From Opitutia bacterium (lineage in GTDB: Bacteria > Verrucomicrobiota > Verrucomicrobiia > Opitutales > Seribacteraceae), in contig PAZC01000004.1 in assembly GCA_002716045.1 (NCBI GenBank), positions 25,280 to 68,005 of the forward strand: a stretch of 42,726 bases of DNA. Direction: 5' to 3'. The position numbers were made by a program, and so were the translations under genes. Shown piece by piece: positions 26,311-35,356 of this stretch (positions are counted from its first letter, which is position 1; every line of letters starts with the position of its first letter). The notes beneath the pieces were generated by a model. It was not told where the DNA came from. It saw only the letters and a program-made list of their open reading frames with translations, and did not search any database.

Positions 26311-27774
26311 ATGGATGATGAACTGAGCAAAGCCACGGATGAAGTTTCCTCGGAGGAACCCGTCGATTTGAGTGTTTTGGAAGGCCTCGACTTTGGTCCT
26401 GATTGGGGAAAAGGTATTCCTCAAAAAAAGTCTCCCAAAGGTTCGTTTGGGCCGAATCGCTCTGAAACCAAAAAACCTTTCCGGCGAAACAAGTTTTCGG
26501 GGAATGCACGCCCTCGATCCAAAATAAACAAGCCGACCAAGAAACCAGATCCCGATCACCTCGTTAGTTTTTCCCCCGAGGCAATTCCTTTTGCGAATTT
26601 AATTCGTGAAATGAAGACAACTTGCCGAGCCTATTCCCTCTTTGATCTTGCCAAACTAATTCTCGGAAAACCAGAGCGGTTTGTCGTCATGGCAACACCA
26701 GCTGAGAAGCCTGGTCACGAAATCGCTTACTTTGTTACAAAACCTGATGGATTGGCATGTGCGACTCGTGAGGAGGCATGCGCTCATTTGATGGATTCTC
26801 ATGGCGATAGTTTCTTTGAAGTGGAAGAACGAGAAACCGAAGCGCCGAAAGGCTCTTTCACCGTCGTTAATAAATGTGGTTTAACAGGTGAATTGCTGGC
26901 TCCACCCAACTACCACAGATATGCAGAACTTATTCGAGAACATCACGCTACTCATTTGTCGAATGTTTCATATGAGAAATTTCAACGTTCCATTGAAACC
27001 GAGCATGGTACGGAAATAGTTGAAGCTTGGCTCGATGGCATGAAAAAGGTTCGTGTTTATCGCTTAAAGGATCGATCGGTGGAAGAACCGGAATTTTTCG
27101 AGACTCGTGAAGCTCTTCAACGCTTTCTTATGGGTCAACGCTTCTCAAAACTCATCAAGAAGGTTCGCAGGGCGCGTTTTTCTGGAAATTGCCTCAATAA
27201 TTTGCCTTCCGGCACTTTGAAGCGAGATGTGAAAATGGCTTTGGAGGAACAAATGCGATACCCACTTTCAACGGCCACCATGCTCCGACGGAACTTTCGG
27301 AAAATGAAATTTGCGGTCTACAAACATGGCTCGAAAGGCATCACCTTTGTTTGTGCGATAAAGCGTAAAATAAGAACACCGGATACCGTTTTCGCATCCT
27401 CGATTCAAACTCTTTTAGATTTCCTTGACGAAAACCCCAAATCTCGCAAAAACGAGTTGGTTGAATGTTTTCTAGGGCTTAATTCAGAGAAAAGAACCAA
27501 AGAACAAGAGGAAAGCGTTCGTCAATTGGCCAGAGATTTCCGTTGGTTGGTCACTGAAGGTTATGTCACTGAATTTGCTGATGGCACCCTATTGCTTCCT
27601 CCTGTAGCACCTTCTTCGCTCACTCCTTCCGTCAAAACCAAGAAGAAACAAAAGCCAACCCATTCTAAGAAATCCGTTACGAGCGACGAAATTCTTCCTG
27701 AGGCAGCCGAAACTTCATCAATTACTCAACAAGATGATATGGAGGAAAAGCCCCCTGAAAATTCGGACAACTAA
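26311..27774 (+). CDS. Unknown 487-residue protein with charged tails
   Basis: Not recognised. Three parts can be described. Residues 1-90 are disordered and basic (KKPFRRNKFSGNARPRSK). A folded body covers about 90-430, with CRAYSLFDLAKLILGKPERF, VVNKCGLTGELLAPPNYHRY near 188 and a Lys/Arg-rich stretch at about 280-340. Within it, residues about 365-430 look like a winged-helix fold (helices followed by FRWLVTEGYVTEFADGTLLL). A Lys/Ser/Glu-rich tail follows. The charge pattern suggests nucleic-acid binding, which is inference. TTGACT at 26244 could be a -35 box. Its TAA interlocks with the tsaE stop codon (CTAA at 27771-27774). Confidence 0.8.
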   Translation: MDDELSKATDEVSSEEPVDLSVLEGLDFGPDWGKGIPQKKSPKGSFGPNRSETKKPFRRNKFSGNARPRSKINKPTKKPDPDHLVSFSPEAIPFANLIREMKTTCRAYSLFDLAKLILGKPERFVVMATPAEKPGHEIAYFVTKPDGLACATREEACAHLMDSHGDSFFEVEERETEAPKGSFTVVNKCGLTGELLAPPNYHRYAELIREHHATHLSNVSYEKFQRSIETEHGTEIVEAWLDGMKKVRVYRLKDRSVEEPEFFETREALQRFLMGQRFSKLIKKVRRARFSGNCLNNLPSGTLKRDVKMALEEQMRYPLSTATMLRRNFRKMKFAVYKHGSKGITFVCAIKRKIRTPDTVFASSIQTLLDFLDENPKSRKNELVECFLGLNSEKRTKEQEESVRQLARDFRWLVTEGYVTEFADGTLLLPPVAPSSLTPSVKTKKKQKPTHSKKSVTSDEILPEAAETSSITQQDDMEEKPPENSDN

Positions 27775-28232
27775 ATCTCATTGGAATTCTCAGGGATTTC
27801 CAACCCGATTATCCGTTTGTTTATTCCGGAAATCTTGAAACGTATCCACCACTGTTGCGGTGGTAACAAATTTGGGATGTTTTCCGGCCATTCCACAACT
27901 AGGAGCCAAGGGGATTCCATTAAATCATCCAAGGACAGGGCATTGCCATCAGTTTGCTTGTCCAGTCGATAGGCGTCGAGATGAAGAATGGTTCTTTTTT
28001 GGGTCTTGTGAATGGATAGCAAATTATAGGAAGGGCTAGTTACTAACTGTTGTACTCCCAATGCTTTAGCTAGGGCCGAGGTAAAACTTGTTTTTCCGCT
28101 ACCAACCGGGCCTTGTAGGCAAAGTGCTATGTCTTCAGGCAAAAGTGGAGCTAGTTGTTCGGCCAAGGAAGTGGTTTCCTCGACAGAGTTTGCGTAAATG
28201 CCGGTTGCAAGCTCTTCAAGCAGTACATTCAT
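27771..28232 (-). CDS. tsaE: tRNA threonylcarbamoyladenosine biosynthesis ATPase TsaE
   Basis: A 153-residue TsaE (YjeE), the ATPase that works with TsaB and TsaD to make the t6A modification at position 37 of tRNAs reading ANN codons. The P loop GPVGSGKTSF is at residues 41-50, HLDAYRL at 84-90, and VVEWPENI at 112-119. Length and motif order are typical. It overlaps the CPBP protease gene by 4 nt (ATGA). It is the last gene of the minus-strand run that includes the pyr genes. Confidence 0.94.
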   Translation of the reverse strand: MNVLLEELATGIYANSVEETTSLAEQLAPLLPEDIALCLQGPVGSGKTSFTSALAKALGVQQLVTSPSYNLLSIHKTQKRTILHLDAYRLDKQTDGNALSLDDLMESPWLLVVEWPENIPNLLPPQQWWIRFKISGINKRIIGLEIPENSNEI

Positions 28233-28960
28233 GTCCCTGCATTCCCAAAAACAATGAAGGTCACCATCAGAAGATTGAAGAACGCGTGGTAGAGAATGGG
28301 CACCGCCAAATGCCCACTTTTTTCATAAGAAATGATAAGAAAAATGCTCAGCGCGAACAGCGGGCCGAAAGCTAACAGGTTCTGGTGCGCCAAGGCAAAT
28401 GCTAGGCTTGTTAGCAAGATTGCTGGGCCAGAGTCTATTAAACTTTTGAGCGTTCGATAAAGAATTCCGCGAAAGAAAAATTCTTCCGTCAAGGGAGCTA
28501 TGATTACGGCTAAGATGGCCATATTCAATTGCATCGCCAAACCTCCTTCTCTCAAAGCCTGTACATTTCCTTGTGGCTTGGCATCGGGTAAAAATTTCGT
28601 CCATAGCCAATAAACCAAAAAGAGAATAGGCCAATGGAGGATAAAACTTCTAACAGAAGTTTGCGTAATCTCGGTCCAAGACAGACATTTGTTTGTCAAA
28701 GAGAGGCTGTGCCTGGAGTTCCCGATTTCTCGCAGCAATAAAAATACAATGCAGGGCAACAGGAAACCTCCGGGCAATCCTGTAACCACTACCAAAACGC
28801 CCAATGTCAGATATAACCCTCCTTCCCACCAACTGGAGTTCCATAGAGGAAGACGCAAAGTTGCACCACCCCTACTTTTTTTAGGGAAAAACCAAAGGCA
28901 TACCCCAATTATAAGCAGGCCTATCTGAGCGTAATCCACCCAACTGACATTCCCCGCCAC
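28229..28960 (-). CDS. CPBP-family intramembrane metalloprotease
   Basis: A 243-residue membrane protein of the CAAX protease/bacteriocin-processing (CPBP, Abi) family. About six to seven hydrophobic spans are visible. The catalytic motifs are TEEFFFRG (E159, E160, R164), FALAHQNLLAF (H192) and HAFFN (H225, N229). Substrates of such enzymes are mostly unknown; some process bacteriocins or regulate membrane proteins. It is coupled to tsaE by a 4-nt overlap and follows pyrC after 38 nt. Confidence 0.88.
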   Translation of the reverse strand: MAGNVSWVDYAQIGLLIIGVCLWFFPKKSRGGATLRLPLWNSSWWEGGLYLTLGVLVVVTGLPGGFLLPCIVFLLLREIGNSRHSLSLTNKCLSWTEITQTSVRSFILHWPILFLVYWLWTKFLPDAKPQGNVQALREGGLAMQLNMAILAVIIAPLTEEFFFRGILYRTLKSLIDSGPAILLTSLAFALAHQNLLAFGPLFALSIFLIISYEKSGHLAVPILYHAFFNLLMVTFIVFGNAGT

Positions 28961-28998
28961 CTCGAATTTCCTCTTAGGGTAATTTGCTCAACCAAACT

Positions 28999-30285
28999 TT
29001 AGTTCGGTGATCCGTGGACTATTCGTCCATCCACTATTGTGTGAGTCACCCTGCCTGTCAGTTCCTCACCGAGCCATGGTGAATTACTCGATAAGCTCTC
29101 CAATGAATCAGATTCCACCTGCCAAGTTTCATCTGGATCGAAGATGGTAACGTCGCCGGCGACACCCAATGATAAAGTGCCTTTATCAATACCAATAATG
29201 CCAGCGGGATTCGTTGATAAAAAGCGGATTAAATCCGTCAATTCTGCGGCATCTTGGCGCACCAAGGTTTCAATACAAATGGGTAATGCGGTTTCCAAGC
29301 CAATTACCCCGAAAGGCGCTTGGTCGAATTCAATGTCTTTTTCGTAGTCCACGTGTGGTTCGTGGTCAGTTGCCACGCAATCGATTGTTCCATCCAGAAG
29401 TCCCTCAATAAGTGCTTGTCGATCAGATTCTTCCCTCAAGGGAGGATTCGTTTTGTAGCGTGGGTCATAAGTCGCCATAGCTTCGTCGATAAGAGTCAGG
29501 TGATGAGGTGTCACCTCTGCGCTGACCTTAACTCCCCTGCCTTTGGCTTTGCGGATAATATCAACGGCGCTCCCAGAGCTGATTGATTGCAAATGAACGT
29601 GTGAACCAGTTAGGCTGGACAAAAGAGTTGCCCTTGAGACAAGCAAATCTTCAGCCACTCTGGGAGATCCATGCAATCCTAGTCTCAAAGAAGTGGGACC
29701 CTCGTGCATTGAACCCCCTTCTGTCAGAGAATGATCGCTACATTGATCAAGAATGGGCAAATCAAACATACCTGCATATTCGAGAGTTCTTCGCATGATT
29801 TCATTGTTTTGTGGAGAATTCGGGCTATCACTAATTGCAACCACCCCCGCTTGCTTCAAGGACCCTATGGGAGCAAGCTTTTCGCCCAACCTTTCTTGGG
29901 TCATGCATCCAGTCGGCAGAACATTGATCTGAGCGTCCTTTTCCACTGCGTCTAAAATATATTGGATTACTCCTGCATTGTCTGCAGGAGGGCTGACATC
30001 CGGCATGATTACAACAGTAGTGAAACCACCTGCAGCAGCAGCCCGTGCTCCTGTGCCGATGGTTTCCTTGTGGCTCTGTCCCGGTTCTCGAAAGTGAGCA
30101 TGCAGATCCACGAAGCCCGGGCACACGATTTTCCCGTCAGCCTCAATTACTTGAGCATGGGAACGATCATCTTCAGATAGATTCTCCACTATGATGCCAT
30201 CCTTTGTGAAAACATCGGCTTCTTGGTCTATTTCGTTGGCCGGATCGATTACCCGCCCGCCCCGTATCCACAAGGAATCGCTCAC
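28999..30285 (-). CDS. pyrC: Dihydroorotase, class I type
   Basis: A 428-residue dihydroorotase, which closes carbamoyl aspartate to dihydroorotate. The metal site HxH is in FVDLHAHFREPG (H62, H64), with further ligands in VTPHHL and the ATDHEPH block near residue 310. GGFTTVVIMPDVSPPADN is the usual strand after the metal site. The start is GTG at 30285: AAAGGAG lies 8 nt upstream and the GTGA overlaps the pyrB stop codon. An ATG 14 codons earlier would overlap pyrB by 46 nt and lacks an SD sequence. It is translationally coupled to pyrB. Confidence 0.94.
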   Translation of the reverse strand: MSDSLWIRGGRVIDPANEIDQEADVFTKDGIIVENLSEDDRSHAQVIEADGKIVCPGFVDLHAHFREPGQSHKETIGTGARAAAAGGFTTVVIMPDVSPPADNAGVIQYILDAVEKDAQINVLPTGCMTQERLGEKLAPIGSLKQAGVVAISDSPNSPQNNEIMRRTLEYAGMFDLPILDQCSDHSLTEGGSMHEGPTSLRLGLHGSPRVAEDLLVSRATLLSSLTGSHVHLQSISSGSAVDIIRKAKGRGVKVSAEVTPHHLTLIDEAMATYDPRYKTNPPLREESDRQALIEGLLDGTIDCVATDHEPHVDYEKDIEFDQAPFGVIGLETALPICIETLVRQDAAELTDLIRFLSTNPAGIIGIDKGTLSLGVAGDVTIFDPDETWQVESDSLESLSSNSPWLGEELTGRVTHTIVDGRIVHGSPN

Positions 30286-31241
30286 TGAGCTAACTCCTTT
30301 TTTCGAAAATCTGAGGCGGTGCTGCATAAATAGAGAACGGCCATTCGAATGGCGAGGCCATTGGTCACTTGGTCAAGAATCACCGAACGTTTGGAATCAG
30401 CCAAAGTTGAATCTATTTCCACTCCGCGATTAACGGGGCCGGGGTGCATGATGATTGCGTTGGGTTTAAGCCATGAAACTCTGTGCTCGTTGAGGCCAAA
30501 CATGCTAGTGTATTCCCCTAATGACGGGAAATGGGTTGAGCTCTGTCGTTCGTGTTGTATCCGAAGAAGCATAACTGCATCGGCATCGGCAAGGGCGGCC
30601 TTAAGATCATGGGAAACTTCCACGCCCAAGTTGGTGAAATCATGAGGAACGAGAGTGGATGGACCAGCCAAGGTAACTTGGGCGCCAAGCTTCGTTAGTG
30701 CAAAAACATTGGAGCGGGCAACTCGACTAAACAAAATATCTCCGAGAATAGTTATTTTCTTTCCTTCCAGTTCTCCCAAGTGATCGCGCAGGGTAAAACT
30801 ATCCAACAAGCCTTGAGTCGGGTGTTCGTGGGCTCCGTCTCCCGCACTGATTACAGGAACATCCACAACTTGACTTAAATAAAGTGGGGATCCCGCCGAG
30901 GAGTGACGCAAGACAATCATGTCCGCGTTTAGTGCCTGCACGTTAAGCGCAGTGTCTTTCAGGGTTTCTCCTTTGGTCAAGCTGCTTGCTTGTCCAATGA
31001 TTGATATAATATCCGCGCTCAACCTTTTGGCCGCCAATTCAAAAGCTAGCCGCGTGCGAGTGCTAGGTTCCATGAACAGGTTGACAATTGTTTTACCTCG
31101 CAAGGAGGGCAGTTTTTTGACTGATCTTCCCAAGGTTTGGCGAAGGGATCGGGCGGTTTCATGGATTACCTCGAGTTCTTCCCTTTCGAGATGTTCCAAG
31201 CCGATCAGGTGCTTGTGATTCCAATTGGCCAACCGTTTCAT
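30282..31241 (-). CDS. pyrB: Aspartate carbamoyltransferase catalytic subunit
   Basis: A 319-residue enzyme that carries out the committed step of pyrimidine synthesis, joining carbamoyl phosphate and aspartate. Carbamoyl phosphate is bound by STRTR (60-64) and SLTKGETLKDT (K90); HPTQ is at 140-143, and HPGPVNRGVEI lies near the end. No pyrI regulatory subunit gene follows, so control probably acts through PyrR rather than by allostery. It overlaps pyrR by 4 nt (ATGA) and pyrC by 4 nt (GTGA). Confidence 0.96.
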   Translation of the reverse strand: MKRLANWNHKHLIGLEHLEREELEVIHETARSLRQTLGRSVKKLPSLRGKTIVNLFMEPSTRTRLAFELAAKRLSADIISIIGQASSLTKGETLKDTALNVQALNADMIVLRHSSAGSPLYLSQVVDVPVISAGDGAHEHPTQGLLDSFTLRDHLGELEGKKITILGDILFSRVARSNVFALTKLGAQVTLAGPSTLVPHDFTNLGVEVSHDLKAALADADAVMLLRIQHERQSSTHFPSLGEYTSMFGLNEHRVSWLKPNAIIMHPGPVNRGVEIDSTLADSKRSVILDQVTNGLAIRMAVLYLCSTASDFRKKELAQ

Positions 31242-31780
31242 TTGGCTGTTATTTGAATGTTGTCACGGGTTGAGTCATTCGAATCCATTTCAACGGTTAC
31301 CTCTTGGTTGTTTGAGATATCCTCTGCGAATCCTACGTAATCTGGTTGAATTGGCAGCTTTCGGTTACCTCGATCGACCAATACCGCTAGTTCGATACGC
31401 CTCAAGCGTCCTTGATCAAATAGTTCGTTGAGGGCTGCCCGGGTGGAGCGACCGGTATGAATGACGTCGTCCACCAAGACACAAGTTCCTCCGTCGACGA
31501 TTTCAGGAATTTCCGTCGGAGAAGAAATTTTTGGAATAGGCTTTGATCCGATATCATCCCGATGAAACGAAACATCTACTACTCCATGCAGGATTTTCCT
31601 ATCGAGCTTTTTAGAAATTTTTGAAGCCAGTCTTCTTGCCATGGGCACGCCGCCTTCGGCTATTCCGACAAGGAAAAGTTCTGCCGTATCCCTATGGTTG
31701 GTAGCGATTTCATCGGATATCCGATCAAGGGCCAACTCGATATCCGAACTAGAGAACTCTTTGTTGTTTGATATAGTCAC
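31238..31780 (-). CDS. pyrR: PyrR: pyrimidine operon regulator / uracil phosphoribosyltransferase
   Basis: A 180-residue PyrR-like protein. The PRPP-binding motif VLVDDVIHTGRST is at residues 101-113, and the N-terminal part VGIAEGGVPMARRLA and GVVDVSFHRDD fit the family. In Gram-positive bacteria PyrR binds pyr leader RNA and stops transcription when UMP is high. I see no PyrR-binding leader upstream, so the regulatory role here is uncertain. It starts with GTG, 18 nt behind the nuclease-helicase gene, and overlaps pyrB by 4 nt. Confidence 0.9.
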   Translation of the reverse strand: MTISNNKEFSSSDIELALDRISDEIATNHRDTAELFLVGIAEGGVPMARRLASKISKKLDRKILHGVVDVSFHRDDIGSKPIPKISSPTEIPEIVDGGTCVLVDDVIHTGRSTRAALNELFDQGRLRRIELAVLVDRGNRKLPIQPDYVGFAEDISNNQEVTVEMDSNDSTRDNIQITAK

Positions 31781-31798
31781 CTATTCGGAAACAGCGAT

Positions 31799-34192
31799 TT
31801 ACTGACTCGCCGAATCAAACGCAATTGAATTCGACGAATGAAGTTGATCCGTCTTCTTTTGGCTATCGCTCAACGGTTCTGCCAACCAATCTGCCACAGA
31901 ATCGTCGTCATTGAAAACGACGAGGTTCCTGTACTCTGGATCCAAGAGGCTTTGGTATTCAGTTAAAGAGAACCGCCGACCTTGCAGCAATAGCTTTGCT
32001 TGTTGCCCTGGTTGACGGACTAATCGGCCAATGGCTTGATTTACTTTGCGCATTCCGGGAATTTGATAGACGCGTCGAAATGCGCATGCCCTTCCTTCTT
32101 GATGCATTGATCCTAGACGAGCTTCCCGCAAAGCGGTAACTGCAGGCAGTGCGGGCCCTATTACCAGTGCGCTTTCAATTTCCCCACCCAGGCGATCGAT
32201 ACTCTCGGCAAAACTGCTTCCAAGTATTAGCAACAAAACATCAGCCTTCTTTAGAGCCTGCTCAAGAAAGGCTATTCTTTCTTCTAGCTTTGCGATTCGG
32301 GGCTGAAGTTCCACCAATTGGTCTGATTCTTCGTTTAGTAGATCGTATATGTTTTCCGCATATCGATAAGATGGAAAGAATGCGACCACTGGTTTACTGG
32401 CTTTCGTTGCGGCCATCCCAATGGTTTCTGCCGTTAGCTTGTAAAATTGCGATCGACTTGAAAAACGGGTGTCGACTCGCGCATCCACAGCTACTTTGTA
32501 GGCACCTTTCTTCCAAGGAGCTTCTCCATTTGTCACCTCGTAGGAATCGGAGCAAAGCCCACATTCTTGAGCGAAGTCTTCTATCGGTGCCAAGGTTGCT
32601 GAGGTCAATACCTTTACGCCAAAGGCTGAAAGGCATTCGTTGATATGTTTGGAAGCGTCCAGACAAGCGATTTCTAGTTGACCGTCGTCAGGAGCCCACA
32701 TTTGCCTAGGGGCACCGTCTTCTAGCAAGTTGTAAGCTCTAGAGTATACCCACAGCAAACTGAAGTTTTCGGAAGTCAGTTTGTCATAAGGCAAAGACTG
32801 AACTGTCAGGATTTCGCTAAATTGCTCCAAAAGATCGGTTGCCTCATAGACAGTATCGAGGGCAAGTATATCGCCCGAACGAAGCGGCGACAAAAGTCGA
32901 CTCCATTCGCCAAGCAATTTGTCCAATTCCCTGAAGGAACCAAGTTCTCTTAGTTCAAGGCGGAGCCGAGCTGTCGCGCCGTCGTCAAAACAAGGTGAAA
33001 GGGAGGCCGCTACCCGTGAGGGCAAGTTATGAGCCTCGTCCACAATCAAGATAGTTCTCTCTGGAACGAATCCTTGTTGTTCCTCAATTAACTTGGCCGA
33101 GCTAGGCTGAAAGACATAGTTATAATCTCCAATCCACATGTCGGCGTAGGGCAGGCAGGAGCGTGTGATTTCGTAAGGTGGGATACCTGTTTTTGCTCCG
33201 AGCGATCTAACTTGCTCCAAGGTAACACATCCTCTTTCAAATAATCTTTCTGGCCTGATGCCCTCAGCTATCCAACGCCGTTTGATTTCTTCAGAGTTCT
33301 GGCCAATCTCTCTCCCTTCTCCACTAAGTGAATGTTCAGCTTGGTTACGTATTTGCATATATCGAAGTTTGCCTTCGGGAACTATCTTTTGGATATGGCT
33401 GATTACTTCGCCTTGACCGGTAGATTTACCTGTCAGATAGAGGACTCTATCATAGAGGCCTCGCTTCAAGTTCCGGAAAGCGAAATCAAGAAGAATGCCT
33501 GTTTTGCCGAAACCGGTCGGAGCTTGAAAAAGTAAAGTTGAGCAGTTGGCGCCAAAGTTTTTTAATTCGCGAATGGCTTCTTTTTGACCGGGACGAAGGG
33601 TTTCAAATGGTTTTGTTAAGGTTAGCGAACGAAGCCGTTCGCTTCCGCGCCGCCGCTCCTCGAGAAAAGGGATGATTCGATCGGCTTGTTCCTCAAATAA
33701 GGTTTGAGCTTCATGTCCCAGTGGAAGAGTTTGAGGAAAGCCTCCAGCTATATCGACAAACAGAATTTCTCCATAAAATGGCTTGTGATTCTTGGGGTGA
33801 GTGACTTTCAGTAAAGTTAGATAGCAGGCCAACTGGACAAAGTATTGAGGGAAATGCCCACGAAGTTCTTCTTCGTCAGCCGGTAAGGGCATGGTGGTAG
33901 TTTTTACTTCCGTAACTCGAAATCTTTCCTTTTCCTCGATTATTTGGTCAATTCTTCCCTCCATTTCGAAAGACCACCCGTCTTTTTTGAGAAATCCTTT
34001 GACCACTTGTTCAAACTGAGCGCTTGGAAGGTGCTTGGCTGTTGTTTTACGGAGGGACTCGTGCCATTCTTGACCTAACCGTGCCCTCCACAATCCTGCA
34101 GGGCCTCGCGATACTGTCCGTGGTCCAATGTGAAATTCAGCAAATTCACGAACGCTTAGCTTAACTCGACGTTCCCCGGCGACTAATTCCAT
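31799..34192 (-). CDS. RecB-like nuclease fused to an XPD/DinG-type helicase
   Basis: A 797-residue fusion. Residues 1-180 form a PD-(D/E)xK nuclease of the RecB/Cas4 type: GRID with D82, RVTEVKT with E95 and K97, and the QxxxY motif at Q120-Y124. From about 195 comes an SF2 helicase of the XPD/DinG group: Q-like motif RPGQKEAI, Walker A APTGFGKT (224-231), DEAH (385-388), LTSATLAP, VAFFPSYRYAENIYDLL, SFAESIDRLGGEI and QAIGRLVRQPGQ. The iron-sulfur domain between Walker A and DEAH keeps only two cysteines (C322, C346); the position of the usual Cys-Pro-Tyr is Ile-Pro-Pro-Tyr. Motif V has ESID, not EGID. The ATG at 34192 is chosen because the longer open frame overlaps the preceding gene by 113 nt. 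DNA repair is the likely role, by inference. Confidence 0.85.
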   Translation of the reverse strand: MELVAGERRVKLSVREFAEFHIGPRTVSRGPAGLWRARLGQEWHESLRKTTAKHLPSAQFEQVVKGFLKKDGWSFEMEGRIDQIIEEKERFRVTEVKTTTMPLPADEEELRGHFPQYFVQLACYLTLLKVTHPKNHKPFYGEILFVDIAGGFPQTLPLGHEAQTLFEEQADRIIPFLEERRRGSERLRSLTLTKPFETLRPGQKEAIRELKNFGANCSTLLFQAPTGFGKTGILLDFAFRNLKRGLYDRVLYLTGKSTGQGEVISHIQKIVPEGKLRYMQIRNQAEHSLSGEGREIGQNSEEIKRRWIAEGIRPERLFERGCVTLEQVRSLGAKTGIPPYEITRSCLPYADMWIGDYNYVFQPSSAKLIEEQQGFVPERTILIVDEAHNLPSRVAASLSPCFDDGATARLRLELRELGSFRELDKLLGEWSRLLSPLRSGDILALDTVYEATDLLEQFSEILTVQSLPYDKLTSENFSLLWVYSRAYNLLEDGAPRQMWAPDDGQLEIACLDASKHINECLSAFGVKVLTSATLAPIEDFAQECGLCSDSYEVTNGEAPWKKGAYKVAVDARVDTRFSSRSQFYKLTAETIGMAATKASKPVVAFFPSYRYAENIYDLLNEESDQLVELQPRIAKLEERIAFLEQALKKADVLLLILGSSFAESIDRLGGEIESALVIGPALPAVTALREARLGSMHQEGRACAFRRVYQIPGMRKVNQAIGRLVRQPGQQAKLLLQGRRFSLTEYQSLLDPEYRNLVVFNDDDSVADWLAEPLSDSQKKTDQLHSSNSIAFDSASQ

Positions 34193-34205
34193 GATTGGCC
34201 GCAGA

Positions 34206-35237
34206 TTATATCGGGTCGTCGAACAAGGTTTCTTGCTGAATGGCTTCGTCGCCTGGAGAATTCCCTTCCGGCTTGGGGTGATGTCGAGGGGGTTGCTTCG
34301 TTCGAGAGCGAAGGGCAACTGCGCGCTTTCTAACCATATCTCGACAAATGTCTCGCACTCTCATCTTCAACCAGTTCGAAGTCTCGCTCCCTTTGCGGTA
34401 ATCGGCCGTTCCGTTGTTGTGAACACGCCCAGACTCCACCAAGGTACAAGTTTGTTCGAATTCACCTTGGTTGCCGGCTTTATGAACGGCGTAAGTCTTG
34501 CCGCCATGCATCTTTACAACCGAAAAGACGGGAACATCGCTCGGACCATCCGCGACATGAATCATTTGGTCAATGGGCACGCGACGATCCTCGTGACGCA
34601 TCCAGGAATTCACTTCGATGGCCGGATTTTTATTACAGCCCTTGTTGATTTCGAAAATAAACCTAGTCTTGATGGTGTTGTCTACAACCATGCCTATTTG
34701 CGAAACTTCTAGATCTAGGGGCAAGGAAAATTCAGATTGGCGATCGTAATTTGGGGGAAGTGGTGTTTCAATGAATTCACAGGCGAAGATATCCTCCACG
34801 TATGGAGCTATCTTGCTGCCTCGAATCATATGAGTCAGGCCAGTGCTTATTACATAGTGCTCGAGCTTGAAATCGTATTGGGAGAATTCTTTCGCACGAA
34901 CTTCTGCCTGTAAGTCTTGGAAAAAATCTGGCAAACCTGGATAAAATTCCAATTCAGATCCCAGCTCACCTAGTTTTTCGTTTGTCAGTCCCCGCATCGG
35001 GCCATTCTTAACATAGCTCAGGAAATGATTGAGATAGATTGTATCCGGCGAAACTCGGCATCCCCTCTTGGCATAAACCTCGGGCAATTTATCAACTTCT
35101 TTCCAAAACAGGCCTTCATCGACGCCAAAGTACTGAAAGAGTGGCGTTTGCATGTACCCTGGAATAAGGGTCTTGTCGAAATCCCATACGCAAGCCACAA
35201 CGTTTTGCCCATGGATATGGCTATCTTCAGAATTCAC
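34206..35237 (-). CDS. HAD-superfamily hydrolase
   Basis: A 343-residue protein of the haloacid dehalogenase superfamily, resembling phosphoserine phosphatase-like members. Motif I is VWDFDKTL (nucleophile D19, acid D21), motif II lies in HYVISTGL near residue 128, and motif IV is HVADGPSDVPVFSVV near residue 230. A region of about 70 residues at the C-terminus is basic and probably disordered (VRKRAVALRSRTKQ...). It starts with GTG at 35237. The substrate is unknown. It ends 13 nt before the nuclease-helicase gene and probably shares its message. It is divergent from prfA by 119 nt. Confidence 0.85.
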   Translation of the reverse strand: MNSEDSHIHGQNVVACVWDFDKTLIPGYMQTPLFQYFGVDEGLFWKEVDKLPEVYAKRGCRVSPDTIYLNHFLSYVKNGPMRGLTNEKLGELGSELEFYPGLPDFFQDLQAEVRAKEFSQYDFKLEHYVISTGLTHMIRGSKIAPYVEDIFACEFIETPLPPNYDRQSEFSLPLDLEVSQIGMVVDNTIKTRFIFEINKGCNKNPAIEVNSWMRHEDRRVPIDQMIHVADGPSDVPVFSVVKMHGGKTYAVHKAGNQGEFEQTCTLVESGRVHNNGTADYRKGSETSNWLKMRVRDICRDMVRKRAVALRSRTKQPPRHHPKPEGNSPGDEAIQQETLFDDPI

Positions 35238-35356
35238 GGGTAGATAATATTTGAGAAGTCTCCAGAATAAAAGAATTCTTTAGCTTCGTGGGTTTTTCAT
35301 GATTGCGCTTAAGATGCTTCGGGGCAACGATATTTTAAGATGACCTGGTGGGAATC

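Noticed and set aside
30286-30327. Longer pyrC start at ATG 30327
   Set aside because: It would overlap pyrB by 46 nt without an SD sequence, while GTG 30285 has AAAGGAG at the right distance and family-like length.
34193-34318. Longer N-terminus of the nuclease-helicase
   Set aside because: It lies within the 3' coding part of the HAD gene and reads as low-likeness sequence; ATG 34192 gives a 13-nt gap instead.
35238-35356. PyrR-type RNA attenuator before the HAD-to-tsaE gene run
   Set aside because: No conserved PyrR-binding loop or terminator/antiterminator pair could be drawn in this spacer.
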